This document shows, piece by piece, positions 16,245 through 23,877 of a DNA stretch of 24,210 nucleotides; position 1 is the stretch's first letter, and each line of letters opens with the position of its first letter. Location of the stretch: assembly GCA_964469555.1 (NCBI GenBank), contig CAYYAQ010000075.1, forward strand, positions 1 to 24,210. The letters are read 5' to 3'. The stretch is from CAYYAQ01 sp964469555 (GTDB lineage: Bacteria; Planctomycetota; UBA1135; UBA2386). Position numbers and translations under genes: made by a program. The notes beneath the pieces are model-generated. The model was given only the letters and a program-made list of their open reading frames with translations, searched no databases and had not been told where the DNA came from.

Positions 16245-17177
16245 TTGAAGATCGTCTTCTTTGGCACCAGTGACTTCGCTCTGCCGAGCCTACAGGCCCT
16301 GGTCGACGCTGGAATTCCACCGACCCTGGTGGTGACCAAACCGGACTCGCCGCGTGGTCGCGGTCGCAAGATCTACCCGCAGGAAGTCCGCCTCAAGGCC
16401 GAGGATCTGAGTCTCCCTTGCGAGCAGCCCAAGGACGTGCACGATCCGGACTTCATGACGAAGCTCCGCGACCACGGATTCGACGTGGGCGTGGTGATCA
16501 GCTACGGAGTCATCATGCAGGCCGACCTCTTCGGCATGCCGGCGAAGGGTTGCATCAACGCCCACGCGTCGATCCTCCCGCTCTACCGCGGTGCCGCGCC
16601 GATCCAACCGGCCATCCGCGATGGCCGCGCCGAGACCGGCGTCACGATCATCAAGATCAACGAGGACCTCGACGCCGGCGACATCATCCTGGTGGAGAAG
16701 CACCCGATCGACGGCGCCGCGACCGCCGGCACCCTCCGCAAGGACCTCGCCGGGCTCTCCGGCAAGGCACTCGTGACGGCTCTCTCGCAGATGGCCGAAG
16801 GCAAGGAAACGTACACGCCGCAGGACCACAGCCTGGCCAGCCAGGCACCCAAGATCGAGAAGATCGACGGCGTGATCGACTGGTCGAAGACCGCTGTGGA
16901 AGTCGAACTCATCGTGCGAGCCATGTCGCCGAAACCCGGTGGTCAGACCCGGCTCGGCGCGCGCCGCTTCATCGTCATGGAAGGCGTCGTCGAACAGGAC
17001 CTCTACGGGCTCGGAGTCACTGGCATGATCCAGTCCGCGGGCGAGGAGGGCATTCGCGTGGTGACCGGCAAGGACTTGTACCGGATCATCCGGATCAAGC
17101 CCGAGAACGGTCGGAACATGACCGCCGGAGAATGGGTGCGCGGCCATCCGTTGCCGCCGGACGCCCGGTTCGGATGA
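16245..17177 (+). CDS. fmt: Methionyl-tRNA formyltransferase
   Basis: Fmt formylates the initiator Met-tRNA with 10-formyltetrahydrofolate, as needed for translation initiation. From TTG 16245 it has 310 residues, close to E. coli's 315. It begins with the family strand KIVFFGTSDFALPSL. The catalytic region reads CINAHASILPLYRGAAPIQ (103-121), with Asn105 and His107 equivalent to the E. coli catalytic pair, and LDAGDI (142-147) supplies the acidic residue. The C-terminal domain contains IDGVIDWSKTA and RAMSPKPGGQTRL, as in other Fmt proteins. A GTG at 16182 is in frame but would add 21 residues without family match. No clear ribosome-binding site precedes TTG 16245, so the start rests on homology and the promoter-like sequence. 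The stop overlaps the rsmB start (ATGA). Confidence 0.95.
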   Translation: MKIVFFGTSDFALPSLQALVDAGIPPTLVVTKPDSPRGRGRKIYPQEVRLKAEDLSLPCEQPKDVHDPDFMTKLRDHGFDVGVVISYGVIMQADLFGMPAKGCINAHASILPLYRGAAPIQPAIRDGRAETGVTIIKINEDLDAGDIILVEKHPIDGAATAGTLRKDLAGLSGKALVTALSQMAEGKETYTPQDHSLASQAPKIEKIDGVIDWSKTAVEVELIVRAMSPKPGGQTRLGARRFIVMEGVVEQDLYGLGVTGMIQSAGEEGIRVVTGKDLYRIIRIKPENGRNMTAGEWVRGHPLPPDARFG

Positions 17178-18538
17178 GCCGTCCCGGTCCAGGTGGCCGC
17201 CGTCGCAAGGCGCGGACTACCGCCCGGCAATCGGCCTTGCGTGGTCTCGTAGCGGTTGAGCTCGGCAAGAGTGCCCGCTTGCGCGACGTAGTGGACGTCG
17301 AGGGCCTCGAGCCGAGGGATCGCGACTTCGCCTGGGAGCTGGCCCAGGGGACCGAACGGCTCCATCTCATGCTGGACCACGTTCTGACGCAGTTCGTCAC
17401 GAAGCGCCTGCCGAAGGTCGCCGTTGTCCGATCCGTGCTCCGGCTCGGCGCCTACCAGCTCTTGATGCTCAGCCGCGTGCCCGCCCGCGCGGCGGTGAAC
17501 GAGACCGTCGGGTTGTTGCGCGATGGGCGCGGCTTCCCGAACGCCGTGCTGCGGCGAATCGCAGAACGGATCCACTCCCGCCCCGCGGATCCGGGCGCGC
17601 CGAGACGAGAGCTCGCCCTGCCCGACGGACCGGATGGCCCCCGTTGCCTCGCCTTCGACGGCGACGCGTTTCCCGAACCGGACAGCCCGGAGTTCCTCGC
17701 GGCGCGCTACGGATTGCCGGAGTTCCTGGTGCGACGGTGGGTCGAGGCGCACGGTTTCGATGCGGCGACCTCGGTGTGCCTCGCATCGAGTACTGCGCCT
17801 TGCGTGTTTCTGCGCGCGACCGGGCGGGCGCCGGGCCCAGAGGAATTCGTGGCCCGACTCGCTGCGGAGTCGGTCAAAGTCGAGCCGTTCGCGGAGTCGA
17901 TCTTCCGCTTGATCAGTGGTCCCGCGTTCGCGACCCGGTCGTTTGCCGAGGGTTGGTTCATGGCGCAGGATCCGACGGCATACGCCGCCGCTCGTGAAGT
18001 CGACGCGCGACCGGGTGAACGCGTCCTCGACCTGTGCGCGGCGCCCGGGACCAAGACGATGGTGCTCGCGGAGGGCGTCGGTCCCGAGGGCACCGTGTTC
18101 GCGTGGGATATATCGCGGTGGAAGCTCGATCTCGTCCGCGAGAACGCGGCGCGACTGGGGCTGACCGATCGGATCGAGTATCCGGCGACGCCCGTGCTCG
18201 ACGAGCCGGTCGACCGCGCTCTCGCCGACGTCCCGTGCTCGAACGTGGGAGTGCTGGCCCGGCGCGTCGAGGTGCGCCGCCGGATCACCGAGGATGGGAT
18301 CCGTGAACTCACGAAGGTCCAAGGCGATTGCCTGCAGCGCGCGGTCGCCGCGTGTCGACCCGGCGGGGCGGTGGTCTACTCCACGTGCAGCATCGAGCCG
18401 GAAGAGAACCGGGGGGTTGTCGATGAGGTGATCCGCAACGCCGGCGAGTCTTGCGAGTTCGTCTCCGATCGATTGACCCTTCCGGATCCGGCAGGGGGCG
18501 ATGGCGGCTACTTTGCGGTTCTCCGGCGCAAGGACTGA
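17174..18538 (+). CDS. rsmB: 16S rRNA (cytosine967-C5)-methyltransferase RsmB
   Basis: RsmB (Sun/Fmu) methylates C967 of 16S rRNA using S-adenosylmethionine. The 454-residue product starts with a basic tail, then a NusB-like RNA-binding domain (about 15-135; it includes ARQSALRGLVAVELG and VVRSVLRLGAYQLLML), then the Rossmann methyltransferase domain (about 250-454). Motifs: SAM-binding LDLCAAPGTKTM (285-296); motif IV DVPCSNVGVLARR (352-364) with Cys355; and motif VI YSTCSIEPEEN (402-412) with the catalytic Cys405. Motif IV is usually DAPCSGTG, so DVPCSN is a variant. The start ATG 17174 overlaps the fmt stop as ATGA, a common fmt-rsmB pairing, and rules out the longer open frame that continues upstream within fmt. 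Confidence 0.94.
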   Translation: MSRPGPGGRRRKARTTARQSALRGLVAVELGKSARLRDVVDVEGLEPRDRDFAWELAQGTERLHLMLDHVLTQFVTKRLPKVAVVRSVLRLGAYQLLMLSRVPARAAVNETVGLLRDGRGFPNAVLRRIAERIHSRPADPGAPRRELALPDGPDGPRCLAFDGDAFPEPDSPEFLAARYGLPEFLVRRWVEAHGFDAATSVCLASSTAPCVFLRATGRAPGPEEFVARLAAESVKVEPFAESIFRLISGPAFATRSFAEGWFMAQDPTAYAAAREVDARPGERVLDLCAAPGTKTMVLAEGVGPEGTVFAWDISRWKLDLVRENAARLGLTDRIEYPATPVLDEPVDRALADVPCSNVGVLARRVEVRRRITEDGIRELTKVQGDCLQRAVAACRPGGAVVYSTCSIEPEENRGVVDEVIRNAGESCEFVSDRLTLPDPAGGDGGYFAVLRRKD

Positions 18539-18589
18539 GAAATACGGGGCCGGTCGCGACAGGGCCTTCCGGATGCGGGGAATACTGCT

Positions 18590-19186
18590 ATGAAGGGCCG
18601 CCCTATGGCAGCCCGCAGAAGCTCGAGATCCCGTTCCGGTGGTGGCAGGCGCTCAAGTCGCGCCGCCCAGACCAACAACCAACTCCCGGTCATCATCGGC
18701 GGTGGCGTCGTCATCGTCGTGATCCTGGTGGCTGTCGCCATGAACATGGGCGGTGATCCACTCCCGAACCAGGAGCCCGTCAAGGAAGCCAGCAAGGACC
18801 CCGCACCCGAGGTCAAGCCAGTGAAGGCGAAGTCGGAGAACTACTCCGACAAGATGCTCAAGGAGCCGGAGACGCCAGCGCCGACGATCCCCGCGAGCGT
18901 CCTGGCGAAAGTCGACACCCTCCTCGCCACGGCGAAGAAACTCGATATCGACGCGCGTAAGGCGCAGAACTCTGGCGACAGCGGCAAGTTCAACGAGCTG
19001 ATCAACGACAGCTGGGACAAACTGGAGGAGCTCAACTCCTTCATCGAGAAGTACACCATGTGGCTGGAGGAGGCCGACATGGGTGATTGGAAGGTGCCCA
19101 GCGCGTACCGACCGCTGCAGGACCGCATCACGAGACTCGACAAGATCAGGGGACGCGTCAAACGGATCAAGCCGAACCGCCGGTAG
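18590..19186 (+). CDS. Unrecognised single-pass membrane protein with basic N-terminus
   Basis: I do not recognise this 198-residue protein. Residues 1-28 are very rich in Arg and Ser (AARRSSRSRSGGGRRSS). A strong membrane segment follows (about 33-52, LPVIIGGGVVIVVILVAVAM). The basic side should stay in the cytoplasm, placing the C-terminal part in the periplasm. Next is a low-complexity Pro/Lys/Glu linker (about 55-100) and a mostly helical, charged region (about 103-198) that may form a coiled coil or helical hairpin. Codon use is like that of its neighbours, so it is probably a genuine gene. The ATG at 18590 has GGGG nine bases upstream; an in-frame ATG at 18605 is the alternative. It lies 51 bases after rsmB and 15 before the isomerase-like gene, suggesting a shared transcript. 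The role is unknown. Confidence 0.7.
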   Translation: MKGRPMAARRSSRSRSGGGRRSSRAAQTNNQLPVIIGGGVVIVVILVAVAMNMGGDPLPNQEPVKEASKDPAPEVKPVKAKSENYSDKMLKEPETPAPTIPASVLAKVDTLLATAKKLDIDARKAQNSGDSGKFNELINDSWDKLEELNSFIEKYTMWLEEADMGDWKVPSAYRPLQDRITRLDKIRGRVKRIKPNRR

Positions 19187-19201
19187 GGATCGGCAGTCGC
19201 C

Positions 19202-20026
19202 ATGTTGCTCGGCTACAACACCAACGGTCTGCAGAACCACCGCTTGCCGGATGCGCTCCGGCTGATGGCCGACAGTGGCTATGAAGCGGTGGGGCTGACG
19301 CTGGATGTCCAGCATCTGGATCCGTTCCACTGCACGGCGAAGGACGTGTCTGAAATCGCTGTGCTCCTCGATCAACTCGAGCTAACGCCCGCGATGGAGA
19401 CGGGTGCACGGTTCTTGTTGGATCCAAAGCACAAACACGAACCGACCCTGATGACGCGGGACCCGGAGGCGCGCGCGCGTCGGATCGAGTTCTTCCGCCG
19501 CGTGGCGGGAATCGGTAGAGATCTCGGGGCATCGGTTGTGTCGTTCTTCAGCGGCGTCGACCGCGGCCCCAGTGCCGATGCGCGGGAGACGCTGCTCAGT
19601 GGTGTTCGTGATGCCTGCGCAGCGGTCCGCGCCGAGGGCATGATCCCGGCAGTCGAGCCCGAGCCCGGCATGGCGATCGCTACGGTCGAGGAGTACCAGG
19701 AGGTGCGTCGGGAGCTGGAAAAAGACGGCGAGGGACCGATGCTCTGCCTCGACGTGGGCCATCTCTACGCGACCGGCGAGGGTTCTCCGGCTCAGGTGAT
19801 TCCTGGAGTCGCCGCACAGCTTGCCCAGGTGCAGCTCGAGGACATGCGGATCGGCGTGCACGAGCATCTCCTTCCTGGGGAGGGAGATGTGGACTTCGCC
19901 GCCGTGTTCAGCGCCCTCCGGAAAGCCGAATACGCTGGACCGGTATGTTTTGAGCTCTCCCGTTCTAGCCACCTTGCGCCCCACGCAATTGCGATCTGCC
20001 GTCAGGTCTGGGCGGGGAGCCGTTGA
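19202..20026 (+). CDS. Sugar phosphate isomerase/epimerase-like TIM-barrel protein
   Basis: The 274-residue product belongs to the xylose isomerase-like TIM barrel (AP endonuclease 2) superfamily, whose members are metal-dependent isomerases and epimerases. It opens with LGYNTNGLQNHRLPDALRLM (3-22), the first strand and helix of such barrels. Likely metal ligands, judged from the family pattern, are Glu152 (VEPEPG), Asp184 and His187 (CLDVGH), a histidine in VHEHLLPGEGDVDF (219-232) and Glu251 (CFELSR). The segment LPGEGDVDF is a family hallmark. The length is normal. The substrate cannot be read from the sequence; this superfamily also contains inosose dehydratases and hydroxypyruvate isomerases. 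ATG 19202 lies at the expected distance from the first strand. The unknown membrane protein ends 15 bases upstream. Confidence 0.85.
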   Translation: MLLGYNTNGLQNHRLPDALRLMADSGYEAVGLTLDVQHLDPFHCTAKDVSEIAVLLDQLELTPAMETGARFLLDPKHKHEPTLMTRDPEARARRIEFFRRVAGIGRDLGASVVSFFSGVDRGPSADARETLLSGVRDACAAVRAEGMIPAVEPEPGMAIATVEEYQEVRRELEKDGEGPMLCLDVGHLYATGEGSPAQVIPGVAAQLAQVQLEDMRIGVHEHLLPGEGDVDFAAVFSALRKAEYAGPVCFELSRSSHLAPHAIAICRQVWAGSR

Positions 20027-20126
20027 TCTCCCCGGGACCCCGACTATCGTATCCGCCCGTCGGCGGTGATGCGGAGGGTACGAGCAGCTCCGCGAGCCGA
20101 GTTTTGATTTCGGAGTCCGTTCTCGT
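20027..20126. other. Intergenic stretch with two competing hairpins
   Basis: This 100-base gap contains an outer stem, TCGTATCCGC (20047-20056) with GCGGA plus TACGA (20071-20083, three-base GGG bulge). An overlapping inner stem, CCGCC/GGCGG (20053-20066), cannot form at the same time. GC-rich DNA makes such pairs common by chance, so a regulatory role is only a possibility. I see no clear promoter. Confidence 0.25.
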
Positions 20127-20354
20127 ATGAGGCAGTGCCCCACACTCCCTGGCGACGACCGCCCTCTGATCGCCCATTCCATCGTCAACGGCGTGTGCAT
20201 GGAGCGACAGCGGGATTTCTATCACAAGTGCCACCGTTGCGCGTTCCGCGGCAGACCAGCCGACTTCGTCTTCGAACCGGTGCACAAGAACGGCACTGCG
20301 ACGCCGATCCAGGTCGACTCCACCGCCACGGTCACCCCAGAGTCCGCCTCGTAG
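20127..20354 (+). CDS. Small CxxC protein, probable metal-binding knuckle
   Basis: This 75-residue protein is not one I can name. Its centre, RDFYHKCHRCAFRGRPADFVFE (residues 29-50), has a CxxC pair (Cys35, Cys38) in a setting typical of zinc knuckles, and two more cysteines at 4 and 24 could complete a Cys4 site. The codons are strongly G/C-ending in this frame through the central region, and no other frame looks coding, so I take it as real. The start is uncertain: ATG 20127 and ATG 20199 (from MERQRD) are both in frame. The first keeps all four cysteines. It ends nine bases before the stop of the convergent DRE-TIM gene. The role is unknown. Confidence 0.55.
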   Translation: MRQCPTLPGDDRPLIAHSIVNGVCMERQRDFYHKCHRCAFRGRPADFVFEPVHKNGTATPIQVDSTATVTPESAS

Positions 20355-20363
20355 AACCGGACG

Positions 20364-21596
20364 TCAGTTGACGAGCGCGCGGACCTGGTCGTCGGTAAGC
20401 AGACGCTTGCTGGCCTTGCCGGCCTCGAGGACTCGCTGGACGAGCTCGTCGGTGGGTTCGACGCCCATCTGCTCCAGGACCCAGGTGACGTTTGACTTGC
20501 CGCTCATCGGCCCGATGCGGATCCGCTGCTTCAGCCCGACCATGTTCGCGGGAACACCGGAATAGACGCTGTCCGCGAGCGGCGCGTTGCCCTTCTTGTA
20601 GGCCTTGATCACCGCCGAGGCGTGGACGCCGGTGCCGGTCTCGAACGCGTCGTTGCCGAGCACCGGGTAGTTGCTCGGAATCGGGACGCCGACCGCCTTG
20701 GATGTCGTCTTCACGTATTCAGGGAGCTTCGCGAGGTCGTTGTCGATCCAGCCGAGCAACCGAAGGTTGATCAGCAACTGGTCCATCTCGGTGTTCCCCG
20801 CCCGCTCGCCGATGCCGAGCGCGGTGGCGTGGATCCGGTCCGCCCCGCCCTCGATCGCCGCGAGGCAGTTCGCGAGGCCGAGGCCCCGATCCCGGTGGCC
20901 GTGCCAGTCGACCTGGATCGGTCGCCCATCGGGGCCGGTGCCGAAGTCCGACGCCATCTCCACCACGAATCGAATGACCTGCCCGGCCCCCGGAGGCGTG
21001 GAATGCCCCGCCGTGTCGCAGACGCACAGCCGGCCCGCGCCCAGCTCCATCGCCAGCGTGTAGAGGCGGCGCACGGTGTCCGGTTCGGCGCGGGACGTGT
21101 CCTCGGTGACGAACATCACCGGCAGATCGTGCTCCTTGCAAAACGTCAGCGCGGCCTCCGAGTGCTCGAGCAGCCTGTCGACGCTCCAGTTCTCCGAATG
21201 CTGGCGGATCTTGCTGCTGCCGATGAATGCCGAGACCTCGATCGGGATGCCGGCCCTCTGCGTCAGCTCGATCACGGGCTCGATGTCTCCCACCAGCGTG
21301 CGGCAGGCGACGTTCGGGACGATCTTCATGCGGCAATCTGCGATCTCCTTCGCCAGCGTCAGGATGTCCTCCCGCGGTCGACCACCGGCGCCGGGCAGTC
21401 CGAGATTGACCCCGACGATCCCGAGGTCCTCCATCAGGTGTAGTATCTCGAGCTTTTTCTCCACGCTGGGGTCCGCCACCGAGGGCGACTGGAGACCGTC
21501 GCGCAGGGTCTCGTCGTTGAGATGCACGGGCTTCGACGGACGGAAGTCGCTACCCTGATTGTTCCAATCGTAGATGAGGTCTTCGATGCGCTGCAT
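20364..21596 (-). CDS. 2-isopropylmalate synthase-family enzyme (DRE-TIM metallolyase)
   Basis: The 410-residue product is a Claisen-condensing enzyme of the 2-isopropylmalate / homocitrate / citramalate synthase family. The active-site start LNDETLRDGLQS (26-37) carries the RD...Q motif, with Arg32 and Asp33. HGH (232-236 region, VDWHGHRDRG) supplies two metal-binding histidines, and GIGERAGNTEMDQLL (261-275) supplies a conserved Asn268. The segment ETGTGVHASAVIKAY (319-333) and SGKSNV (365-370) match the family's second half. The LeuA C-terminal regulatory domain is absent; the protein ends after about 40 residues of helical tail. Which keto acid it uses is not decided by the sequence. The ATG at 21596 begins just before the barrel; longer in-frame extension would enter lysC. 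It diverges from lysC across 93 bases containing a large inverted repeat. Confidence 0.83.
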   Translation of the reverse strand: MQRIEDLIYDWNNQGSDFRPSKPVHLNDETLRDGLQSPSVADPSVEKKLEILHLMEDLGIVGVNLGLPGAGGRPREDILTLAKEIADCRMKIVPNVACRTLVGDIEPVIELTQRAGIPIEVSAFIGSSKIRQHSENWSVDRLLEHSEAALTFCKEHDLPVMFVTEDTSRAEPDTVRRLYTLAMELGAGRLCVCDTAGHSTPPGAGQVIRFVVEMASDFGTGPDGRPIQVDWHGHRDRGLGLANCLAAIEGGADRIHATALGIGERAGNTEMDQLLINLRLLGWIDNDLAKLPEYVKTTSKAVGVPIPSNYPVLGNDAFETGTGVHASAVIKAYKKGNAPLADSVYSGVPANMVGLKQRIRIGPMSGKSNVTWVLEQMGVEPTDELVQRVLEAGKASKRLLTDDQVRALVN

Positions 21597-21689
21597 GGTG
21601 GCGGATTGTAGCACCTTCGGCGTCCGGTCCTGAGCCCGCGATTTCGCGCGCTCAGGGAGGAAGATAGAGAAAGAGCAGCACGCGCAATC
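21597..21689. promoter_or_regulatory. Divergent regulatory region between the LeuA-like gene and lysC
   Basis: Both genes start from this 93-base gap, so their promoters and any operator should lie here. It contains a long inverted repeat at 21629-21656 and then a purine-rich stretch (GGAGGAAGATAGAGAAAGAG) ending about 15 bases before the lysC ATG, which may serve as a weak ribosome-binding region. I cannot name a clear -35/-10 pair. Confidence 0.4.
21629..21656. repeat. 28-base inverted repeat upstream of lysC
   Basis: The arms are CCTGAGC (21629-21635) and GCTCAGG (21650-21656), 7 bp perfect. After one C/C mismatch, CGCG pairs with CGCG around an ATTT loop. It could be an operator for a dimeric regulator of the two divergent genes or an RNA hairpin in one of the leaders. 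Confidence 0.6.
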
Positions 21690-23000
21690 ATGATCGTCAT
21701 GAAGTTTGGCGGGACCTCCTTGGGAACCGTCGGGTCGATCCAAAACGTCTTCCGCATCGTCAAAGACCGGGTCGATGAGAACCCGGTATTGGTCGTGTCG
21801 GCGCACGCCGGCGTGACCAACGCACTCGTCGCGTTGGGCAAGGGCGCGCCCCACGGCGACATCGATCTCGCCGGAATCATCGACGGGCACCGAGAACTGT
21901 TGGCGGGACTGGAACTTCCCGCCGACCTTCTAGACGCTCAGTTCGAAGAGATGATGGACCTGGTGCGCGGCATGAAACTCGTCTCGGAGGCGAGCCCACG
22001 GGCGCTCGACCTGTTGTTGAGTTTCGGTGAGCGCTGCTCCTCACGCGTGATCGCCGCCTTCTTCAACGCCCGGGGTCTGCAGGCAGTGGCCGTCAATTCG
22101 TACGAGGCCGGATTGCGCACAGATGGCACGTTCGGACGGGCGCGACCCCTGCCGGACGACGGTCGGATCGCCAAGTACCTCGCCGCCGTGGACGGCATCC
22201 CGGTCGTCACGGGCTTTCTCGGCATCGACGACAAAGGCAACATCACGACGTTGGGACGCAACGGTTCGGACTTCTCGGCGGCGCTGATAGGAAACGCTCT
22301 CGGGGCCGAAGAGATCCAGATCTGGACCGACGTCGACGGTGTGATGACCGCGGACCCACGGCTCGTCGAAGGTACGCAACCGATCCCGACGATGAGTTTC
22401 GGCGAGGCCAGCGAGCTCGCCTACTACGGCGGCAAGGTGCTGCACCCGGCGACGATCCAGCCCGCGATGCAGAAGTCGATTCCCGTGCGCGTGCTCAACA
22501 CCCACCGGCCCGACAGCCCGGGCACGGTGATCCTTTCCGAATACGAGGAGAAGGAAGCGCCGGTGCGCGCGATCGTCCACAAGGACGGGATCTACCTCAT
22601 CAACCTGGTCTCGCCGCCGATGCTCGCGCAGCACGGCTTCCTGGCGAAGGTCTTCACCGCAGCAGAACGTCACGAAATCGACGTCGACCTCGTGGCCACC
22701 TCGGAAGTGTCGATCACGATGACGGCCGACCGCGCCGACAACCTCCCCGAGTTCTGCGAGGAACTCTCGACTCTCGGCGATGTCTCGGTCGAGGAGAACC
22801 ATGCACTGCTCTGCGTCGTGGGTCAGGGCATGGCGCACTTCCCCGGCGTCGCCGCGCGTGTTCTCGTGACACTGAACGACGCCGATGTCCGCGTGCGCGT
22901 CATCAGCCGCGGCGCGATCAAGGTCAACATCGGGCTCGTCATCGATCAAGCCAATCTGAAGACGGCCGTCCGTGCCCTGCACACCGAGTTCTTCGGGTAA
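21690..23000 (+). CDS. lysC: Aspartate kinase
   Basis: This enzyme phosphorylates aspartate, the first step toward lysine, methionine and threonine. The 436 residues match the monofunctional form: no homoserine dehydrogenase is fused. Motifs are MKFGGTSLG (4-12), LLLSFGERCSSRV (108-120), TTLGRNGSDFSAALIG (186-201), IWTDVDGVMTADPRLV (211-226) and GKVLHPATIQPA (248-259). Usual forms read TTLGRGGSD, so Asn191 is a small departure. Two C-terminal ACT-type domains (about 290-436) provide feedback control; VVGQGMAHFPGVAARV (376-391) is typical. The ATG at 21690 is supported by the MKFGGTS strand beginning three residues later; ATG 21699 is a close alternative. It diverges from the LeuA-like gene and ends 11 bases from the stop of the convergent DUF1080 gene. 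Confidence 0.96.
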   Translation: MIVMKFGGTSLGTVGSIQNVFRIVKDRVDENPVLVVSAHAGVTNALVALGKGAPHGDIDLAGIIDGHRELLAGLELPADLLDAQFEEMMDLVRGMKLVSEASPRALDLLLSFGERCSSRVIAAFFNARGLQAVAVNSYEAGLRTDGTFGRARPLPDDGRIAKYLAAVDGIPVVTGFLGIDDKGNITTLGRNGSDFSAALIGNALGAEEIQIWTDVDGVMTADPRLVEGTQPIPTMSFGEASELAYYGGKVLHPATIQPAMQKSIPVRVLNTHRPDSPGTVILSEYEEKEAPVRAIVHKDGIYLINLVSPPMLAQHGFLAKVFTAAERHEIDVDLVATSEVSITMTADRADNLPEFCEELSTLGDVSVEENHALLCVVGQGMAHFPGVAARVLVTLNDADVRVRVISRGAIKVNIGLVIDQANLKTAVRALHTEFFG

Positions 23001-23011
23001 CGATCTTCCGG

Positions 23012-23836
23012 CTATTTGCGCCGGCTTGGCGAGACAACGCGCGGCGCGATCTGGTTGGGGCGCAGATTGCCGCCGGGCAACCGCATGATTCGGATGTTGC
23101 GGAAGTGGATTTCCGCCCCTTCCGACTCGAGGCAGAGGTAGCCCAACCTGACCGACGCGTCGCGCACGCCGTTGACGAACTTGCCGTTGACCGACAGCTT
23201 GGCTACGCCGTCGACGCACACGAGGTCGTAGGTGTTCCACTTCCCCCTGCCCTTGCAGCGATTCTCGATCGACTTGCTCCTCTTCCCCCGTGGGTTGTCG
23301 GGAGTGGCCTCGAGTCCGTTGGCGCCGAACAGTTCTCCGTGCACGTAAGCGATCGGTTGTGGCTTGCCGTCGCGTCGCCGGTGCAAGTTCACCCAATCGA
23401 GTTCGAGCATCTGCACCTCGAGACCCTTCGGCAGTCGCCTGCCCTTGGGCACGCTGCCTGCGCTCCAGACGAACACGCCGGAGTTGCCACCGGCCTCCAT
23501 GTGCCGCCACTCGATGTGCAGAATGAAGTTCTCGTACTGCTTCGCCGACCGCATGACCCCGATCGGTTTGCCCTTGCACACCAGCAGCCCATCGCGGACC
23601 GACCACGTGTCCTTCGAAGTGTTGACGTCGACCCACCCGGTGAGGTCGCGTCCGTTGAACAGGCTTTCGAATCCCTGTAAGGAGGAGCCCGCCAGCATCG
23701 CGTCGGTCTCAGCCAGCTTGAACCGCGCCGAGACGACGGAGTCCTTCGCTGTGTCGGGGCGGTACTTGACGTACGTCGTCGCGACGAGAGGGAGCAAGGA
23801 AACGGCGAGCACGAGACCGAGGAGTCGCATGCTCAT
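23012..23836 (-). CDS. Secreted DUF1080 (3-keto-disaccharide hydrolase-like) protein
   Basis: This 274-residue protein has an N-terminal signal-like helix (MRLLGLVLAVSLLPLVATTY, residues 3-22), so it is probably exported. It contains a DUF1080 concanavalin-like jelly roll: GFESLFNGRDLTGW (55-68), WSVRDGLLVCKG (78-89), GGNSGVFVWSAG (116-127), GLEVQMLE (138-145) and GKWNTYDLVCVDGVAKLSVNG (198-218). Such proteins are numerous in Planctomycetota, Verrucomicrobiota and Bacteroidota, where many bind or hydrolyse glycans; some cleave 3-keto-glycosides. The insert around 150-195 includes a Lys/Arg-rich loop. ATG 23836 and ATG 23830 are two residues apart and cannot be told apart. Downstream it converges with lysC; upstream it follows a partial gene on the same strand by 41 bases. 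The exact reaction is not shown. Confidence 0.87.
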   Translation of the reverse strand: MSMRLLGLVLAVSLLPLVATTYVKYRPDTAKDSVVSARFKLAETDAMLAGSSLQGFESLFNGRDLTGWVDVNTSKDTWSVRDGLLVCKGKPIGVMRSAKQYENFILHIEWRHMEAGGNSGVFVWSAGSVPKGRRLPKGLEVQMLELDWVNLHRRRDGKPQPIAYVHGELFGANGLEATPDNPRGKRSKSIENRCKGRGKWNTYDLVCVDGVAKLSVNGKFVNGVRDASVRLGYLCLESEGAEIHFRNIRIMRLPGGNLRPNQIAPRVVSPSRRK

Positions 23837-23845
23837 AGTCTGGCG

Positions 23846-23860
23846 ACCGGGAGTCCCGGT
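23846..23860. terminator. Short perfect hairpin between two minus-strand genes
   Basis: ACCGGG and CCCGGT pair around an AGT loop, 17 bases after the stop of the partial minus-strand gene and 9 bases before the DUF1080 start. No T-run follows. It could end the upstream transcript or shield the DUF1080 ribosome-binding region. Confidence 0.35.
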
Positions 23861-23877
23861 GAACAGTCCGAGGACTC

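Noticed and set aside
16418..17173. Upstream extension of the rsmB frame through fmt.
   Set aside because: It is a shadow of fmt. The ATG at 17174 overlaps the fmt stop and begins the family sequence.
22041..23636. A 531-codon minus-strand open frame antisense to lysC.
   Set aside because: Its composition is Arg/Gln/Gly-rich as expected for an antisense shadow in GC-rich DNA. lysC and the DUF1080 gene explain the region.
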